DNA from: Bin80 sp026709335
Lineage (GTDB): Bacteria > Bacteroidota > Rhodothermia > Rhodothermales > Bin80
NCBI GenBank assembly: GCA_965200825.1
Contig: OZ241385.1
Span: 1,364,001-1,428,000, forward strand
Direction: 5' to 3'
DNA length: 64,000 nucleotides
The notes under the pieces: generated by a model
Database searches by the model: none
The model's input: the letters and a program-made list of their open reading frames with translations, nothing else
What the model was told of the DNA's origin: nothing
Translations under genes and position numbers: made by a program
In this document: positions 26,550 to 35,969 of the stretch, piece after piece
Layout: each line of letters begins with the position of its first letter
Numbering within the stretch: the stretch's first letter is position 1

Positions 26550-27143
26550 ATGAATATCAATACTGACTTTATACTTGCTTCTCAATCTCCACGGAGGCGA
26601 AAATTGCTTCGGCAGATTGGAATTTCTTTTGTTCATATCCCAGCTAACATAGTCGAAACAGTTGAGAAAAGTTGTACCCCTTCCCAATTGGCCGAACAAC
26701 TCGCAATCAAAAAAGCATCCTCGGTTGCATCGAGAAAGCCCAATGCATTGGTTCTTGGGGCAGACACCCTCGTCATGTCTCGAGGAATGATTCTCGGAAA
26801 GCCTTCTGGGGATCTTGAGGCAGCAGATATGCTTCGCCAATTGAGTGGTGCGGTGCATAAGGTACACACTGGAATTGCTCTGATTCATCAAGCCTCCGAA
26901 CGAATTGTATCAGTTGTGGAGTCTACGGACGTCACTTTTGGTCAAATTACAGAGACCGAAATCTCAAACTATATCAAAACTGGCTCGCCTTTCGACAAAG
27001 CCGGTGCCTATGGGATTCAAGATGATATGGGAGCTTTATTCATTGAACACATCAATGGTGACTATTACAATGTAGTTGGCCTTCCGCTTCGAAGATTGTA
27101 TGTGTTGCTCAGAGAAAATTTCAAAGATTTAATCACCTTTTAA
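26550..27143 (+). CDS. maf: Maf-like nucleoside triphosphate pyrophosphatase
   Basis: The start at 26550 gives MNINTDFILASQSPRRRKLL, the canonical Maf N-terminus (S-Q-S-P-R-R); upstream in-frame starts add an unrelated leader. LVLGADTLVMSRGMILGKPS contains the catalytic Asp, and SPFDKAGAYGIQDDMGALFI is the C-terminal Maf signature. Maf proteins hydrolyse non-canonical or dTTP/UTP nucleotides to monophosphates, a house-cleaning role, and some inhibit septum formation. The 3' end overlaps the convergent folB gene by 15 bp. Confidence 0.93.
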   Translation: MNINTDFILASQSPRRRKLLRQIGISFVHIPANIVETVEKSCTPSQLAEQLAIKKASSVASRKPNALVLGADTLVMSRGMILGKPSGDLEAADMLRQLSGAVHKVHTGIALIHQASERIVSVVESTDVTFGQITETEISNYIKTGSPFDKAGAYGIQDDMGALFIEHINGDYYNVVGLPLRRLYVLLRENFKDLITF

Positions 27144-27500
27144 CACATCACTTCGGTAAGTTACCTCTGCATAATCTACTGTTCCTTTAACCGGAGGGTT
27201 CTGCTTTCGAACCGATACTTCCACATATTGTATTTGGACCGACAACTTTCTTACTTCATTTGCAATCAGATAGGCAACCCGTTCTATCAGATCAAACTTG
27301 CCTCCCATTATAACCTGTTCAGCGACTTGATATATCGTTTCATAGCAAACGGTCTGATTAAGATCATCTTCTCGTGCAGCTGCCTCAAAATCCAGCATTA
27401 CCTCCACATCCACTTCATATCTCCCACCCGTACGCTTTTCTTCAGTACTTACACCATGATGAGCGAAAAAGGTCGCATTGATCAATCTGATTAAATGCAT
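27129..27500 (-). CDS. folB: Dihydroneopterin aldolase
   Basis: 123 residues, normal for FolB. FFAHHGVSTEEKRTGGRYEV has the conserved HGV and Glu of the substrate pocket; FDLIERVAYLIANEV and VSVRKQNPPVKGTV include the catalytic Lys. It cleaves 7,8-dihydroneopterin to 6-hydroxymethyl-7,8-dihydropterin and glycolaldehyde in folate synthesis, as an octamer. The P460-like cytochrome gene ends 3 bp upstream, on the same strand, so both probably share a transcript, with no functional link evident. Confidence 0.95.
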   Translation of the reverse strand: MHLIRLINATFFAHHGVSTEEKRTGGRYEVDVEVMLDFEAAAREDDLNQTVCYETIYQVAEQVIMGGKFDLIERVAYLIANEVRKLSVQIQYVEVSVRKQNPPVKGTVDYAEVTYRSDVLKGD

Positions 27501-27503
27501 ATA

Positions 27504-28421
27504 TTACAATCCCAGATAATCCAATAACGCTATTTCGGAAGAGTCAAGTGTAGCCGATTTTCGCTGTACTCGAAGATCGGATACATAAGTAGTTGCGTAA
27601 AGCCCAAGCACCAAATCACTTCTGAGTGAATGCTCCTTGAAGAAATCAGTTACTTGCTGATCTCGGGCCCCAGTATACCACTTTCGAATTCCACCCGGGG
27701 CATCTGGGGCATCTGATGGCCAGCTATCTTCCGGCTCAAACGGTTTTTTACCTAAGTGACAACCTACACATTGTGTTGGCGTAGCCAGTGCCCTTGGATT
27801 TGGAAGAGTTTCAGAGGCTCTATACCCGGTACTGTCATAGGTAACAAAATCCCAGAATCCGTCTGATCGTTTCATCATTGCCGTTGTTTCAAGAATTTTA
27901 TTTTCAGAAATGTGTTCCGCTTTGATGACTGTACCGGTTGGGTAATAGAGCTTTTCCCCATTTGCAAAATAATTCAGAATCGCATACTGAAGAGCTTTTT
28001 CACTCATTGTGATCTGACGTAAATATCTAGTAACGGGGCCATGTACTTCAAAGATTTTGGGGTTGTCAATCGCCCAGCGGGCATTGAATTCCGTCAGAGT
28101 TTGTGGTAGATTTCGCGCATCAAAATAGGTTGCCTGAACCACGGTCTTCAAAGATTCAGCATCAAGAAAATTTCCTGTGATCCTAGATTCAAGGTTTATT
28201 GCGAATTCCGGTTCAAATTCTTTCAAAACAGATAGGTTGAAATATACTTTTCTCTTTCTTTTTTCCAAAATTCCCACTTCAAAAGGGTTTTCATTGGTAT
28301 AGCTGCTAAAATAAAACTGTTGGAGCCGCTCCGCTTTCTCTCCCGACATAGATAGTTCAAATTGCTGCCCGGATGAACATCCAACTAACAACAAAACCAG
28401 AACTATCATACGCATGAGCAT
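27504..28421 (-). CDS. Cytochrome P460-like haem lipoprotein
   Basis: 305 residues. Lipoprotein signal MIVLVLLLVGCSSGQ. In the second half YPTGTVIKAEHISENKILET, MMKRSDGFWDFVTYDSTGYR and TPTQCVGCHLGKKPFE follow the order of cytochrome P460 domains ('GTvi', 'MvKr.dGfWdf', then CxxCH), giving one covalent haem. P460 proteins oxidise hydroxylamine in nitrifiers, but lipoprotein members of this family in other bacteria have unknown substrates, and the Lys cross-link of true P460 cannot be judged from sequence. Likely periplasmic, outer-membrane-anchored. The start may be the second Met. Confidence 0.75.
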   Translation of the reverse strand: MLMRMIVLVLLLVGCSSGQQFELSMSGEKAERLQQFYFSSYTNENPFEVGILEKRKRKVYFNLSVLKEFEPEFAINLESRITGNFLDAESLKTVVQATYFDARNLPQTLTEFNARWAIDNPKIFEVHGPVTRYLRQITMSEKALQYAILNYFANGEKLYYPTGTVIKAEHISENKILETTAMMKRSDGFWDFVTYDSTGYRASETLPNPRALATPTQCVGCHLGKKPFEPEDSWPSDAPDAPGGIRKWYTGARDQQVTDFFKEHSLRSDLVLGLYATTYVSDLRVQRKSATLDSSEIALLDYLGL

Positions 28422-28505
28422 TTCGCAGAACTCTATTACTGTTCAAAGATTGCTTACTAGACCTTTCATGAAAATAAGCCCCCAATTACAGACAGGAAAC
28501 CCGCA

Positions 28506-29438
28506 CTATACTCCAGTCTGTTCATGCAATGCCCCCCACTGCGTAATTCCCTGGAATGATCTTACACGCTCCTCTATGTCAGTAATAGGTAATTGATTCA
28601 ACTTATGTGGCCCCATAGCCTCAACGCAAAATGATGCGACCGTACAGCCATAAATGATTCCTCGCTTGAGAGCATCCAACCCGATATAGGACTGCTGTGC
28701 CAAGCTACCGGCAAAGGCACCCAGAAAAGCATCTCCTGCCCCTGTAGGATCCTGAACATACTCAAGAGGAAATCCAGGCACAACAAAAATCTGTTCCTCA
28801 ACAAATAACATCGCTCCATGCTCTCCTTTTTTAATAATCAATATATCAGGCCCCAATTCCAACACCCGACGCGCAGCGGTAAACAGGTTATATTCATTCG
28901 TAATCTGGTGCGCCTCTTCATCGTTGATTACTAGGCAATCTATCCGCTGAAAAATTTCTTTCAATTCAACTTGCGTGTTTTGAATCCAGTAGTTCATCGT
29001 ATCACACGCCACAAATATTTTTTCGCTGACTTGATTTAAAGCATCACTTTGAATTTTTGGGTCTAAGTTTCCAAGACATAGTACATTACTATCTACATAT
29101 TTATCTGGGACAACCGGGCGAAAGCCAGCTAAAACATTCAAGTGTGTGAAGATTGTATCTCTGGTGTTTAAATTCTCCCTGTAGCTACCTCCCCAGGCGA
29201 AGGTATCCTGATCTCTGATGTGTTGCACGCCCGAGAGGTCCAAATCATTAGATTGCAATAATTTGGTGTACTCTTCCGGAAAATCATGGCCAATTACAGC
29301 AGTGACTCCCACTGGATTAACCAATGGCCGAGCGGCCAGAGATATATAGGTCGCGCTTCCACCGAGGACTTGATCGGCTTTTTCCCATGGTGTTTCAATT
29401 GTGTCAAGGGCTATCGTCCCTACAACAAGTATACTCAT
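28506..29438 (-). CDS. PfkB family carbohydrate/nucleoside kinase
   Basis: 310 residues. It opens MSILVVGTIALDTIETPWEK and has GGSATYISLAARPL, where the GG/N-type motif of ribokinase-like enzymes lies. DPTGAGDAFLGAFAG (about residues 231-245) is the signature with the catalytic Asp. The family phosphorylates sugars or nucleosides with ATP. The pattern of the lid (FAWGGSYRENLNTRDTIFTH) is close to the bacterial 'sugar kinase' group also linked to adenosine kinase; the substrate is uncertain. Divergent from the HU/SPOR gene by 158 bp. Confidence 0.92.
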   Translation of the reverse strand: MSILVVGTIALDTIETPWEKADQVLGGSATYISLAARPLVNPVGVTAVIGHDFPEEYTKLLQSNDLDLSGVQHIRDQDTFAWGGSYRENLNTRDTIFTHLNVLAGFRPVVPDKYVDSNVLCLGNLDPKIQSDALNQVSEKIFVACDTMNYWIQNTQVELKEIFQRIDCLVINDEEAHQITNEYNLFTAARRVLELGPDILIIKKGEHGAMLFVEEQIFVVPGFPLEYVQDPTGAGDAFLGAFAGSLAQQSYIGLDALKRGIIYGCTVASFCVEAMGPHKLNQLPITDIEERVRSFQGITQWGALHEQTGV

Positions 29439-29596
29439 CTAACCGAATTATCTATTGATTAAATAACTACTATTTTAATTTGCCTTCTTAAATTTCATAG
29501 TATGTCTGAATATTGAGTAGCAAATGAACAGATTCGGGAGCTTTACTAAATTGTAATGCTCATTAAAGATCAAAACAACTCAACCTCCATTGTACG

Positions 29597-30583
29597 GTGA
29601 CAAGTCAAGAAGCGCTCAAGGAGCTTACTGCAATCATACGCGACAGGCTCGTCAGATATAATCATCTGACCATTTCAGGAATAGGCACACTTGTAGTTGA
29701 ATCTATTCCCAGTATATCTGATCCCATTCATGATCAAGCTTTTGTTCTTCATCCCCCTAAAAAACGTATTGTTCTGGAAGAAAATACTTCCGCTGTTACC
29801 GATCTCTCTTTGATATCCGGGCTTTCATCAAACCTGAATCTATCTCATGAAGAAGCTGCCTCAGTGATTGATCTCCTCATCAAAGAGATGATGGTACAGG
29901 TTCCTGTTGAAGTTCCCGGGTTAGGAACCTTTACCCGGTCTGAAGAACAACTCCAATTCATTCCAGATCCTGAACTGATCTTATCCGTCTCTGGATCCTA
30001 TCATGGCATGGATTCCATAGAGGTTCTCCAATCACCTTCATCGCAGGTGATCGAACCTCGGAAAAAGTATGTTTGGAGTATCATTGCACTCCCCATTGCA
30101 ATTGCCCTGGGGATTGGGGCATACCTAATGATCCGAGCTGGAAAAGAACCTGTGCAAGAAACTTCGACGAACTCTGTACCTCCATCTACACTGTCAATCA
30201 CGCCAGATTCTGCATCTACAGACTCGGCAAAAAATTTCATTTCTTTTGATAGTCTTGCTGAGGAAGATAGTATAGATCAAACTGTAGAAAATCTTTCCGA
30301 TATACAATCGAATTCAGATCTGCTTACCATAGATCGTGAAACTGGAGGTTACACGATCATCCTCGGCTCTTTTGAAACCCCTGAGCGAGCCCTAACCCTC
30401 GTTGAACAATACCGCAAAATCTATCCCAGTCTTGTAGTTGACACGCTTGTGAGCACTGACAATCGTTATCGCGCTGCAATTGGCCAGACCCCTACAATTC
30501 CTGAAGCGGTCGCATTAAAAGATAGCCTGACTGAACTCCCGTCGAGTGCGTGGATCAAAAACATTCTTAACGATAACCTCTGA
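29597..30583 (+). CDS. HU-like plus SPOR domain membrane protein
   Basis: 328 residues, GTG start. The N-terminal ~125 residues resemble the paired HU-like (CCDC81-type) domains of Bacteroidota (LTISGIGTLVVES; LSHEEAASVIDLLIKEMMVQ; VEVPGLGTF). One transmembrane helix follows (VWSIIALPIAIALGIGAYLM, about 157-176), then a Ser/Thr-rich linker and a C-terminal SPOR domain (GGYTIILGSFETPERALTLV) that binds denuded peptidoglycan at division sites. So the HU-like part is cytoplasmic and the SPOR part periplasmic. A cell-division or envelope-linked role is inferred. The SIS and ROK genes follow at 14 bp and 0 bp spacing. Confidence 0.8.
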   Translation: MTSQEALKELTAIIRDRLVRYNHLTISGIGTLVVESIPSISDPIHDQAFVLHPPKKRIVLEENTSAVTDLSLISGLSSNLNLSHEEAASVIDLLIKEMMVQVPVEVPGLGTFTRSEEQLQFIPDPELILSVSGSYHGMDSIEVLQSPSSQVIEPRKKYVWSIIALPIAIALGIGAYLMIRAGKEPVQETSTNSVPPSTLSITPDSASTDSAKNFISFDSLAEEDSIDQTVENLSDIQSNSDLLTIDRETGGYTIILGSFETPERALTLVEQYRKIYPSLVVDTLVSTDNRYRAAIGQTPTIPEAVALKDSLTELPSSAWIKNILNDNL

Positions 30584-30597
30584 TTATTTCTTGATGG

Positions 30598-31368
30598 ATG
30601 AGCGCTGCAGCTGACTACTTTGATCAAACCATCGAACGATTATATCATCTCCGAAAAACACAATCGGAAGTGATTGACCGAGCCGCAAATTTATGTGCAG
30701 AACGAATTGAAAAAGGAGGCCTGATATTCTGCTTCGGAGCCGGACATTCTCGAATGATGTGTGAAGAAATGACACCCAGACAGGGTGGATTTGTTGGCTT
30801 TTACGCACTCGTTGAACTGGCTCTTTCAAACCATTCGGCAATCATAGGCCCCAATGGGTTACGCGGCCCTCTCCACCTGGAAAAGGTAAGCGGATATGCA
30901 GAGGAGATCTTGCGAGGCTTTCGATTTGGCCCCCATGACGCATTTATCGTCATCTCTACGAGTGGAATTCGCCCACTCATTGTAGAAATGGCGCTGGGGG
31001 TCAAAAAGCGCGGCATGCCTGTTATTGGCATCGTCTCACGAGAGCATTGCGAAGCAACAACAGCATCTCATTCATCAGGAAAAAAACTCATCGATGTGGC
31101 TGACATCGTTCTTGATAATCAATGCCCACCCGGTGACTGCATCGTTGAGATTGAGGGACTTGACTGGCGCACCGGCCCCATTTCAACTGTGACTGGAGGA
31201 ATGCTGATGAATATGCTACGTGTTTCTGTTGCAGAGAAGCTGTTACAACTTGGGCATACACCGGTTCTCCTACCCAGCCACCAGTTTATTGGTAACACAT
31301 CAGCCGAAGAACAACTTGATAAGTTCTACGAGGCATACAGAAAGAGCCTTGCCCACCTTTTTTTATGA
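30598..31368 (+). CDS. SIS domain sugar-phosphate protein (UPF0309-like)
   Basis: 256 residues. SIS fold with LIFCFGAGHSRMMCEEM and FIVISTSGIRPLIVEMALGV (the phosphosugar-binding Ser-Thr-Ser loop), and VTGGMLMNMLRVSVAEKLLQ. It corresponds to the UPF0309 group of sugar isomerase/binding proteins, found next to amino-sugar kinases. Likely it binds or isomerises a phosphorylated hexosamine. The stop codon TGA is immediately followed by the ROK gene's ATG, so the two are an operon; a kinase-isomerase module for an amino sugar is the natural reading, but substrate is inference. Confidence 0.85.
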   Translation: MSAAADYFDQTIERLYHLRKTQSEVIDRAANLCAERIEKGGLIFCFGAGHSRMMCEEMTPRQGGFVGFYALVELALSNHSAIIGPNGLRGPLHLEKVSGYAEEILRGFRFGPHDAFIVISTSGIRPLIVEMALGVKKRGMPVIGIVSREHCEATTASHSSGKKLIDVADIVLDNQCPPGDCIVEIEGLDWRTGPISTVTGGMLMNMLRVSVAEKLLQLGHTPVLLPSHQFIGNTSAEEQLDKFYEAYRKSLAHLFL

Positions 31369-32337
31369 ATGCCTGAAAAATATGTGATTGGCGTTGATGT
31401 GGGTGGTACCCGCATCAAAACCGGAGCCGTTCTCAATGATGGTACCCTCATTGAGAAGCGGGTGCGACCATCAGGATATGCGCTGTCTGCGGAGGCATTG
31501 GAAGCCGCTGTACTTGAAGAGATTTATGCTATTCAATCCAGTATTGGAGAACCTCCAACTGGGATAGGACTTGGGTTTCCTGGTGTAGTGAATCTCAAGA
31601 GGGGTGTTGTAATGTTGCCAGGAAAACTTCGCATAGAAGGGTACCCTATCGTTCCGAATCTCTCTCGTATACTATCCCTGCCCGTCATTGCAGATAATGA
31701 TGGCCGATTGTCCATCATGGCAGAGGCCGCGTTCGGGAAGGCGCGCGAATTTGAATGGGCTGTTTCAATCACATTGGGAACCGGCGTCGGCTCTGGGGTT
31801 ATGCTGGATGGAGCCATCCTGCGGGATCCACGCCTTCAATTTGGTACACAGGCAAGCCATGTGATTCAGCAATCTAGAAGTGATCGTCTTTGCATTACGA
31901 GAGCACGTGGGACCGCGAATATTCTCTGCTCTGCCACGGCCTTGGGAATACTTGCCCAAGATGGATTAGCACGGGGACTACCCTCGGTTCTGAATGAGCT
32001 TTATTTTGAGAATCCTAACAACGTTAATTTTGAGACCGTCATCAATGGAGTCCGCCAAGGCGATGCTTTATGTATAGATGCATTGAAGACTTGGAGAACC
32101 GAGTTGGGATGGTTTCTTGTGAGCGTTGTTCACATGTACTCTCCAGAGATCATCATCCTCGGCGGAGGTGCCGCTGCTGGAGCTCCTTATTTCCTCAGCG
32201 AGGTACGTACCCATGTGAACCAACACACTTTTCGTTACCCTCCTGACGAGCCAACTCTCATTGAACTCTCTGACATTTCAACACACAATGTTGTACTTGG
32301 AGCGTCTTTACTAGCATGGAGAGAGGCTTTGGGTTAA
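31369..32337 (+). CDS. ROK family sugar kinase (reduced zinc motif)
   Basis: 322 residues. The start directly abuts the previous stop. VIGVDVGGTRIKTGAVLNDG (ATP phosphate loop), then IGLGFPGVVN, VIADNDGRLSIMAEA and SITLGTGVGSGVMLDGAI are ROK features, and EIIILGGGAAAGAPYF closes the fold. The region where a CxCGxxGCxE zinc motif normally lies reads GTQASHVIQQSRSDRLCITR, with no such motif, so metal binding is probably lost or altered. There is no HTH, so it is a kinase rather than a repressor. Co-transcribed with the UPF0309-like SIS gene. Confidence 0.87.
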   Translation: MPEKYVIGVDVGGTRIKTGAVLNDGTLIEKRVRPSGYALSAEALEAAVLEEIYAIQSSIGEPPTGIGLGFPGVVNLKRGVVMLPGKLRIEGYPIVPNLSRILSLPVIADNDGRLSIMAEAAFGKAREFEWAVSITLGTGVGSGVMLDGAILRDPRLQFGTQASHVIQQSRSDRLCITRARGTANILCSATALGILAQDGLARGLPSVLNELYFENPNNVNFETVINGVRQGDALCIDALKTWRTELGWFLVSVVHMYSPEIIILGGGAAAGAPYFLSEVRTHVNQHTFRYPPDEPTLIELSDISTHNVVLGASLLAWREALG

Positions 32338-32425
32338 ACCTGTTTTACTGTTGTGACTTTATCGATAGAGGAACTTGCAGTGTGTGCGATTGCCTACTTG
32401 ACCCACTTAAACGGAGAATGCAGGT

Positions 32426-33895
32426 TTATTCCTGATTTTTGCCAAGTAGCTCTCTAACCCGATTCTGCCACCTCAGTAGATCCTTGACTTGTGATTCATC
32501 TAAACTTCCCCATGGATCGGATTTGTCTCTGAGTTCAATACTAAATATCTGATCTGCGTTGATCTTGCGTCTCTCCGTACGTTCTAACTGCAAGAGACGG
32601 CAATACGAATACCATCGCTGAGTTCCTTCATCATCTAAGATTTCCGGGTAATTGCGGGCAAGATATCTGAAAATCAACGGCTCTACCCGAGGATCATCTG
32701 ATTGAATAGTGTGCCAATCAAATCCGGCACCTTCTTTCAACACCTGATCCATCAATCTTCGATCCACATCAGAGATAAATTCATGGTAAATGGCCTCATC
32801 GGGGTCTGGATTATGGGATAAAAATCGTCTTTGTCTCTTAGCTTCTTCGTCCCCTAAAAATTCAGAAAATGGATCCTCTGACTCCCTATTAATATACTCT
32901 TTTAGCAATCTGTGCCGTCCCAAGGCGTCTGACTCTTTCAGCTGAATCCTGTCACAGACGTTTTCCGAGGATAATGCAGGAGATAGTAAATACTCTGTAT
33001 GAGACCATTTACAAACAAATGGAGATTTGTTAGACTTGACTGACAAGATTGAATTCCTTGCAAATTGTTTATCCTGTGAAGTCCAGTCCTGATAAGGTTT
33101 CAATAATGGAGTTGGATCGTTGTAGAGGTCAAAGGCGAAGATTTCATTTTGGTTACATTTCAATTGCCCTAAACTACTAAGCAAAGTGGCACAGTATCGT
33201 TTGGTACCAATCTTCCAAAATATATGAAGTATAGGCTCATCACAATTCATTATGCTCGAAATATTTTTCTTGAAACGTAACTCGAGAGCATAATCCCACA
33301 AATCTCGTGCTCGCTCACGAATCAATTTTGCCAATTCCAACATGTACAGAGTATCCGCTTTCGCAGTATGGTACTTGCCCAAATGATTCTGTTCAAGATT
33401 TGCCGCTGATAGATCTTCCAGCTTAAATGACACTCTTCCATCTTCCTTTTTGGGCCAATGTGTTAGTGCTTCTGGAATTAACAGAAATGCAGCTCGTATC
33501 AGGTCTATGGTATCCCACATCGTATTTCCATTTTTCCATGCCCATGCATAAGGGTCCCGTAGATTCCGATAAAATAATACTCGAGTCAACTCATGATCGT
33601 AACCCATTCCGCTATAAGCAACACTACAGGTACCTGGTTTGCTCAATTCGGTATGAATCTGAGCTGCAAACTCTCCTTCAGGAAGCCCCTCTCTATGGGC
33701 TTCCATTGGCATAATTTTGTGCACATTAACAGCTCCCGGTCCAATCGGACAATCTAACCCGGGTTTGCATTTGAACTCAATGGGCTCCCCTATCCACTCC
33801 AATTCTTCGTTCGTGCGAACTCCTCCAAACTGCACGATACGGTCTTTGAGAGGCTTTTTGCCCCAAGCCTCGTAATCATACCAGAAAAACTCCAT
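32426..33895 (-). CDS. sbcB: Exodeoxyribonuclease I homologue
   Basis: 489 residues, close to E. coli ExoI (475). It carries the DEDDh active site: D7 and E9 in FFWYDYEAWG, D100 in YSGMGYDHELTR, H176 and D181 in YHTAKADTLYML. Shared E. coli-like segments include VQFGGVRTNEELEWIGEP, FYRNLRDPYAWAWKNGN and FRYLARNYPEILDDEGTQRW. ExoI degrades single-stranded DNA 3' to 5' and acts in recombination and mismatch repair. The family is best known from Gammaproteobacteria, so its presence here may reflect transfer or a wider distribution. Flanked by unrelated genes. Confidence 0.9.
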   Translation of the reverse strand: MEFFWYDYEAWGKKPLKDRIVQFGGVRTNEELEWIGEPIEFKCKPGLDCPIGPGAVNVHKIMPMEAHREGLPEGEFAAQIHTELSKPGTCSVAYSGMGYDHELTRVLFYRNLRDPYAWAWKNGNTMWDTIDLIRAAFLLIPEALTHWPKKEDGRVSFKLEDLSAANLEQNHLGKYHTAKADTLYMLELAKLIRERARDLWDYALELRFKKNISSIMNCDEPILHIFWKIGTKRYCATLLSSLGQLKCNQNEIFAFDLYNDPTPLLKPYQDWTSQDKQFARNSILSVKSNKSPFVCKWSHTEYLLSPALSSENVCDRIQLKESDALGRHRLLKEYINRESEDPFSEFLGDEEAKRQRRFLSHNPDPDEAIYHEFISDVDRRLMDQVLKEGAGFDWHTIQSDDPRVEPLIFRYLARNYPEILDDEGTQRWYSYCRLLQLERTERRKINADQIFSIELRDKSDPWGSLDESQVKDLLRWQNRVRELLGKNQE

Positions 33896-34046
33896 TCTAT
33901 AATTTGAATTAATACTATCGCGACAAGAACAACGTAAATCACGCGATAGTCATGATTAGCCCCCTCGCGCTCGCATTCTGCACCAGAAATTAAGTGAAGA
34001 AGCTTTTACGATTTTACTTCCTGAATTACTCTGAATTTGGCCGTAT

Positions 34047-35969
34047 CTAATCGTCGTACTCTTGTAGCCCAAGCCGCAGAAACGCCTCAAACCTTTCGGA
34101 AGATACAACCCCACTCAGCTGTATGAGCGGCTCATTTGCTGTGATTCCATCTAAAATCGCATACGTGGGCAGCGCAAGCGTTCCTGTTAATTTTTCTTGA
34201 AAAGCTTGGAATTGACGGCTCTTTGGTCCATCTGTGTATAGGCGGCTTAATACAAAATGATTTGATAACAATCTGTTTACTTCCCCTCTCTCAAAAACGT
34301 TGACTTCCATTTCCCTGCAATTTGTACATGTATAACCTGTAAAATCAATAAACAGTGGTTGATCAAGGAGTACAGCTTCTGAGAACGCTCCTGGCAAATC
34401 ATCTGTAATCCACTCTTGATGTGTGTCGACTTCAAACAAATTGACTGCTTCGATCCCGCGTGGAGGCAAGTAGGCCTCTAGTCGGCCGAGCCGTCCACCA
34501 AAAAGCCCGGGCAATAAATAAACCGCAAGTCCAAGAAACAGAATGCCGAACAAGAGCCTTCCCGCACCAACACGTACAACTTCAGTATTTGGTAGCAGAC
34601 GTAAGTTTCCGATCAAATATATTCCTGCCAATGTAGCAAGAACAATCCACAATGCAATAACTAATGAGCGATCAATCAAGCCCAAACCCCAGACCAGATC
34701 TGCATTGGAAAAAAACTTCACTGCGGCCGCAATCTCTATAAAACCAAAGATCACCGCTACCTCCTGCATCCATCCTCCACTCCCAGGGAGAGCCTTAAGT
34801 GCTTTTGGAAAACAGGCAAATGCTACAAATGGGAGTGCGAAAGTTAAACTGAAAGTAGCCATTCCCAAAACCCCATAAAACCAGGCACCCGAAGCAATGC
34901 TGGGAAGTAATAACCCTATAAACGGAACTGTGCATGTGAATGCTACAAGTGTTAGTGCTAAGCCTAGGAAAAATACGCCAATATAATCTTGGCGCTGAGA
35001 TCCTCTTCGATCAAACCAATTGACCAGAAAAGATGGCAATCTCAGATTGAAAAGACCAAGTAGCGAGAGACCAAAAATAAGAAAGGCGATTGCAATACTC
35101 AGGTTTACCCAAGGATTGGATGCAACGATCTGAGTCCCCGCACTACCTACTAGAATAGAAAGCCCTACACCTAGCCCGGTGAATGTCGCTACAATTGCCA
35201 GTCCATAGATCAGGGCCATACGTATAGGTTTACCTTGGCCATGGCTACTAAAGTAGGATACCGTCAATGGGATCATCGGATAAATACACGGCATGAGTAA
35301 TGCGCCAAGCCCAGCTCCAATAGCTAATAACAGAAACCCCCATAATCCCGCTACTCCATTCGGCTGAATATCAGAAGGTGGCAAACTTGCAATATTCAGA
35401 GAGATCGACGGTGATGACAGTTCCGCCGGTAAAGACAGTACAATCGGAGAAGTCGTGAAGGGAGCTGAAGCTTCAGTGAACGTAGAATGAATTGAAGTAG
35501 AATCTGGAGGAAGACAGATCAGGTTATTACAAATCATAAATTCAACACTACCCACTACCGTTCCGCCGGAAAAACTCGATGGAATAATATAATCCGCCCA
35601 CACTACGGCTCTCCGATGAAAATAGGTGACCACTTTGTCGAAGTTGGGATCATACCCTGACTGAACGTCAAGTTGGTGTAAAGAGTCGCGTAGAACAACT
35701 CCATTCGGAAGGGCATCAATTCGTACAGCTAATGCTCTGCTGGGCTTGGGAGAATCCATTGCGTACATCCTCCAAGGACCACCGGATGGGTCATCTGACG
35801 GCAAAACACCCTCAACAACAATGCGAGCCGATTCACCGTAATACTCTGCCCTTGTATCCCAAGAAACGGTTGATTGAGCAAACGCGGTACCAATTGTTAT
35901 CGGCACCGATATAAGCACGATTAAGAAATATGCAAACTGTCTAGGCTTGGCTGGCCACCGGAACCACAT
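34047..35969 (-). CDS. dsbD: Thiol:disulfide interchange protein DsbD
   Basis: Start at 35969 (second long-frame Met: MWFRWPAKPRQFAYFLIV, then a signal peptide to GTAFAQS). A start at 36128 would add 53 residues that are merely another frame of rplI. The N-terminal alpha domain keeps a Cys pair (FMICNNLICLPP). The membrane core has Cys in LLMPCIYPMIPLTVSYFS and FTCTVPFIGLLLP. The C-terminal thioredoxin-like domain has CTNCREMEVNVF near residue 547. DsbD carries reductant from cytoplasmic thioredoxin to periplasmic partners including cytochrome c maturation, which fits the several CxxCH lipoproteins in this window. It overlaps rplI by 29 bp. Confidence 0.9.
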   Translation of the reverse strand: MWFRWPAKPRQFAYFLIVLISVPITIGTAFAQSTVSWDTRAEYYGESARIVVEGVLPSDDPSGGPWRMYAMDSPKPSRALAVRIDALPNGVVLRDSLHQLDVQSGYDPNFDKVVTYFHRRAVVWADYIIPSSFSGGTVVGSVEFMICNNLICLPPDSTSIHSTFTEASAPFTTSPIVLSLPAELSSPSISLNIASLPPSDIQPNGVAGLWGFLLLAIGAGLGALLMPCIYPMIPLTVSYFSSHGQGKPIRMALIYGLAIVATFTGLGVGLSILVGSAGTQIVASNPWVNLSIAIAFLIFGLSLLGLFNLRLPSFLVNWFDRRGSQRQDYIGVFFLGLALTLVAFTCTVPFIGLLLPSIASGAWFYGVLGMATFSLTFALPFVAFACFPKALKALPGSGGWMQEVAVIFGFIEIAAAVKFFSNADLVWGLGLIDRSLVIALWIVLATLAGIYLIGNLRLLPNTEVVRVGAGRLLFGILFLGLAVYLLPGLFGGRLGRLEAYLPPRGIEAVNLFEVDTHQEWITDDLPGAFSEAVLLDQPLFIDFTGYTCTNCREMEVNVFERGEVNRLLSNHFVLSRLYTDGPKSRQFQAFQEKLTGTLALPTYAILDGITANEPLIQLSGVVSSERFEAFLRLGLQEYDD

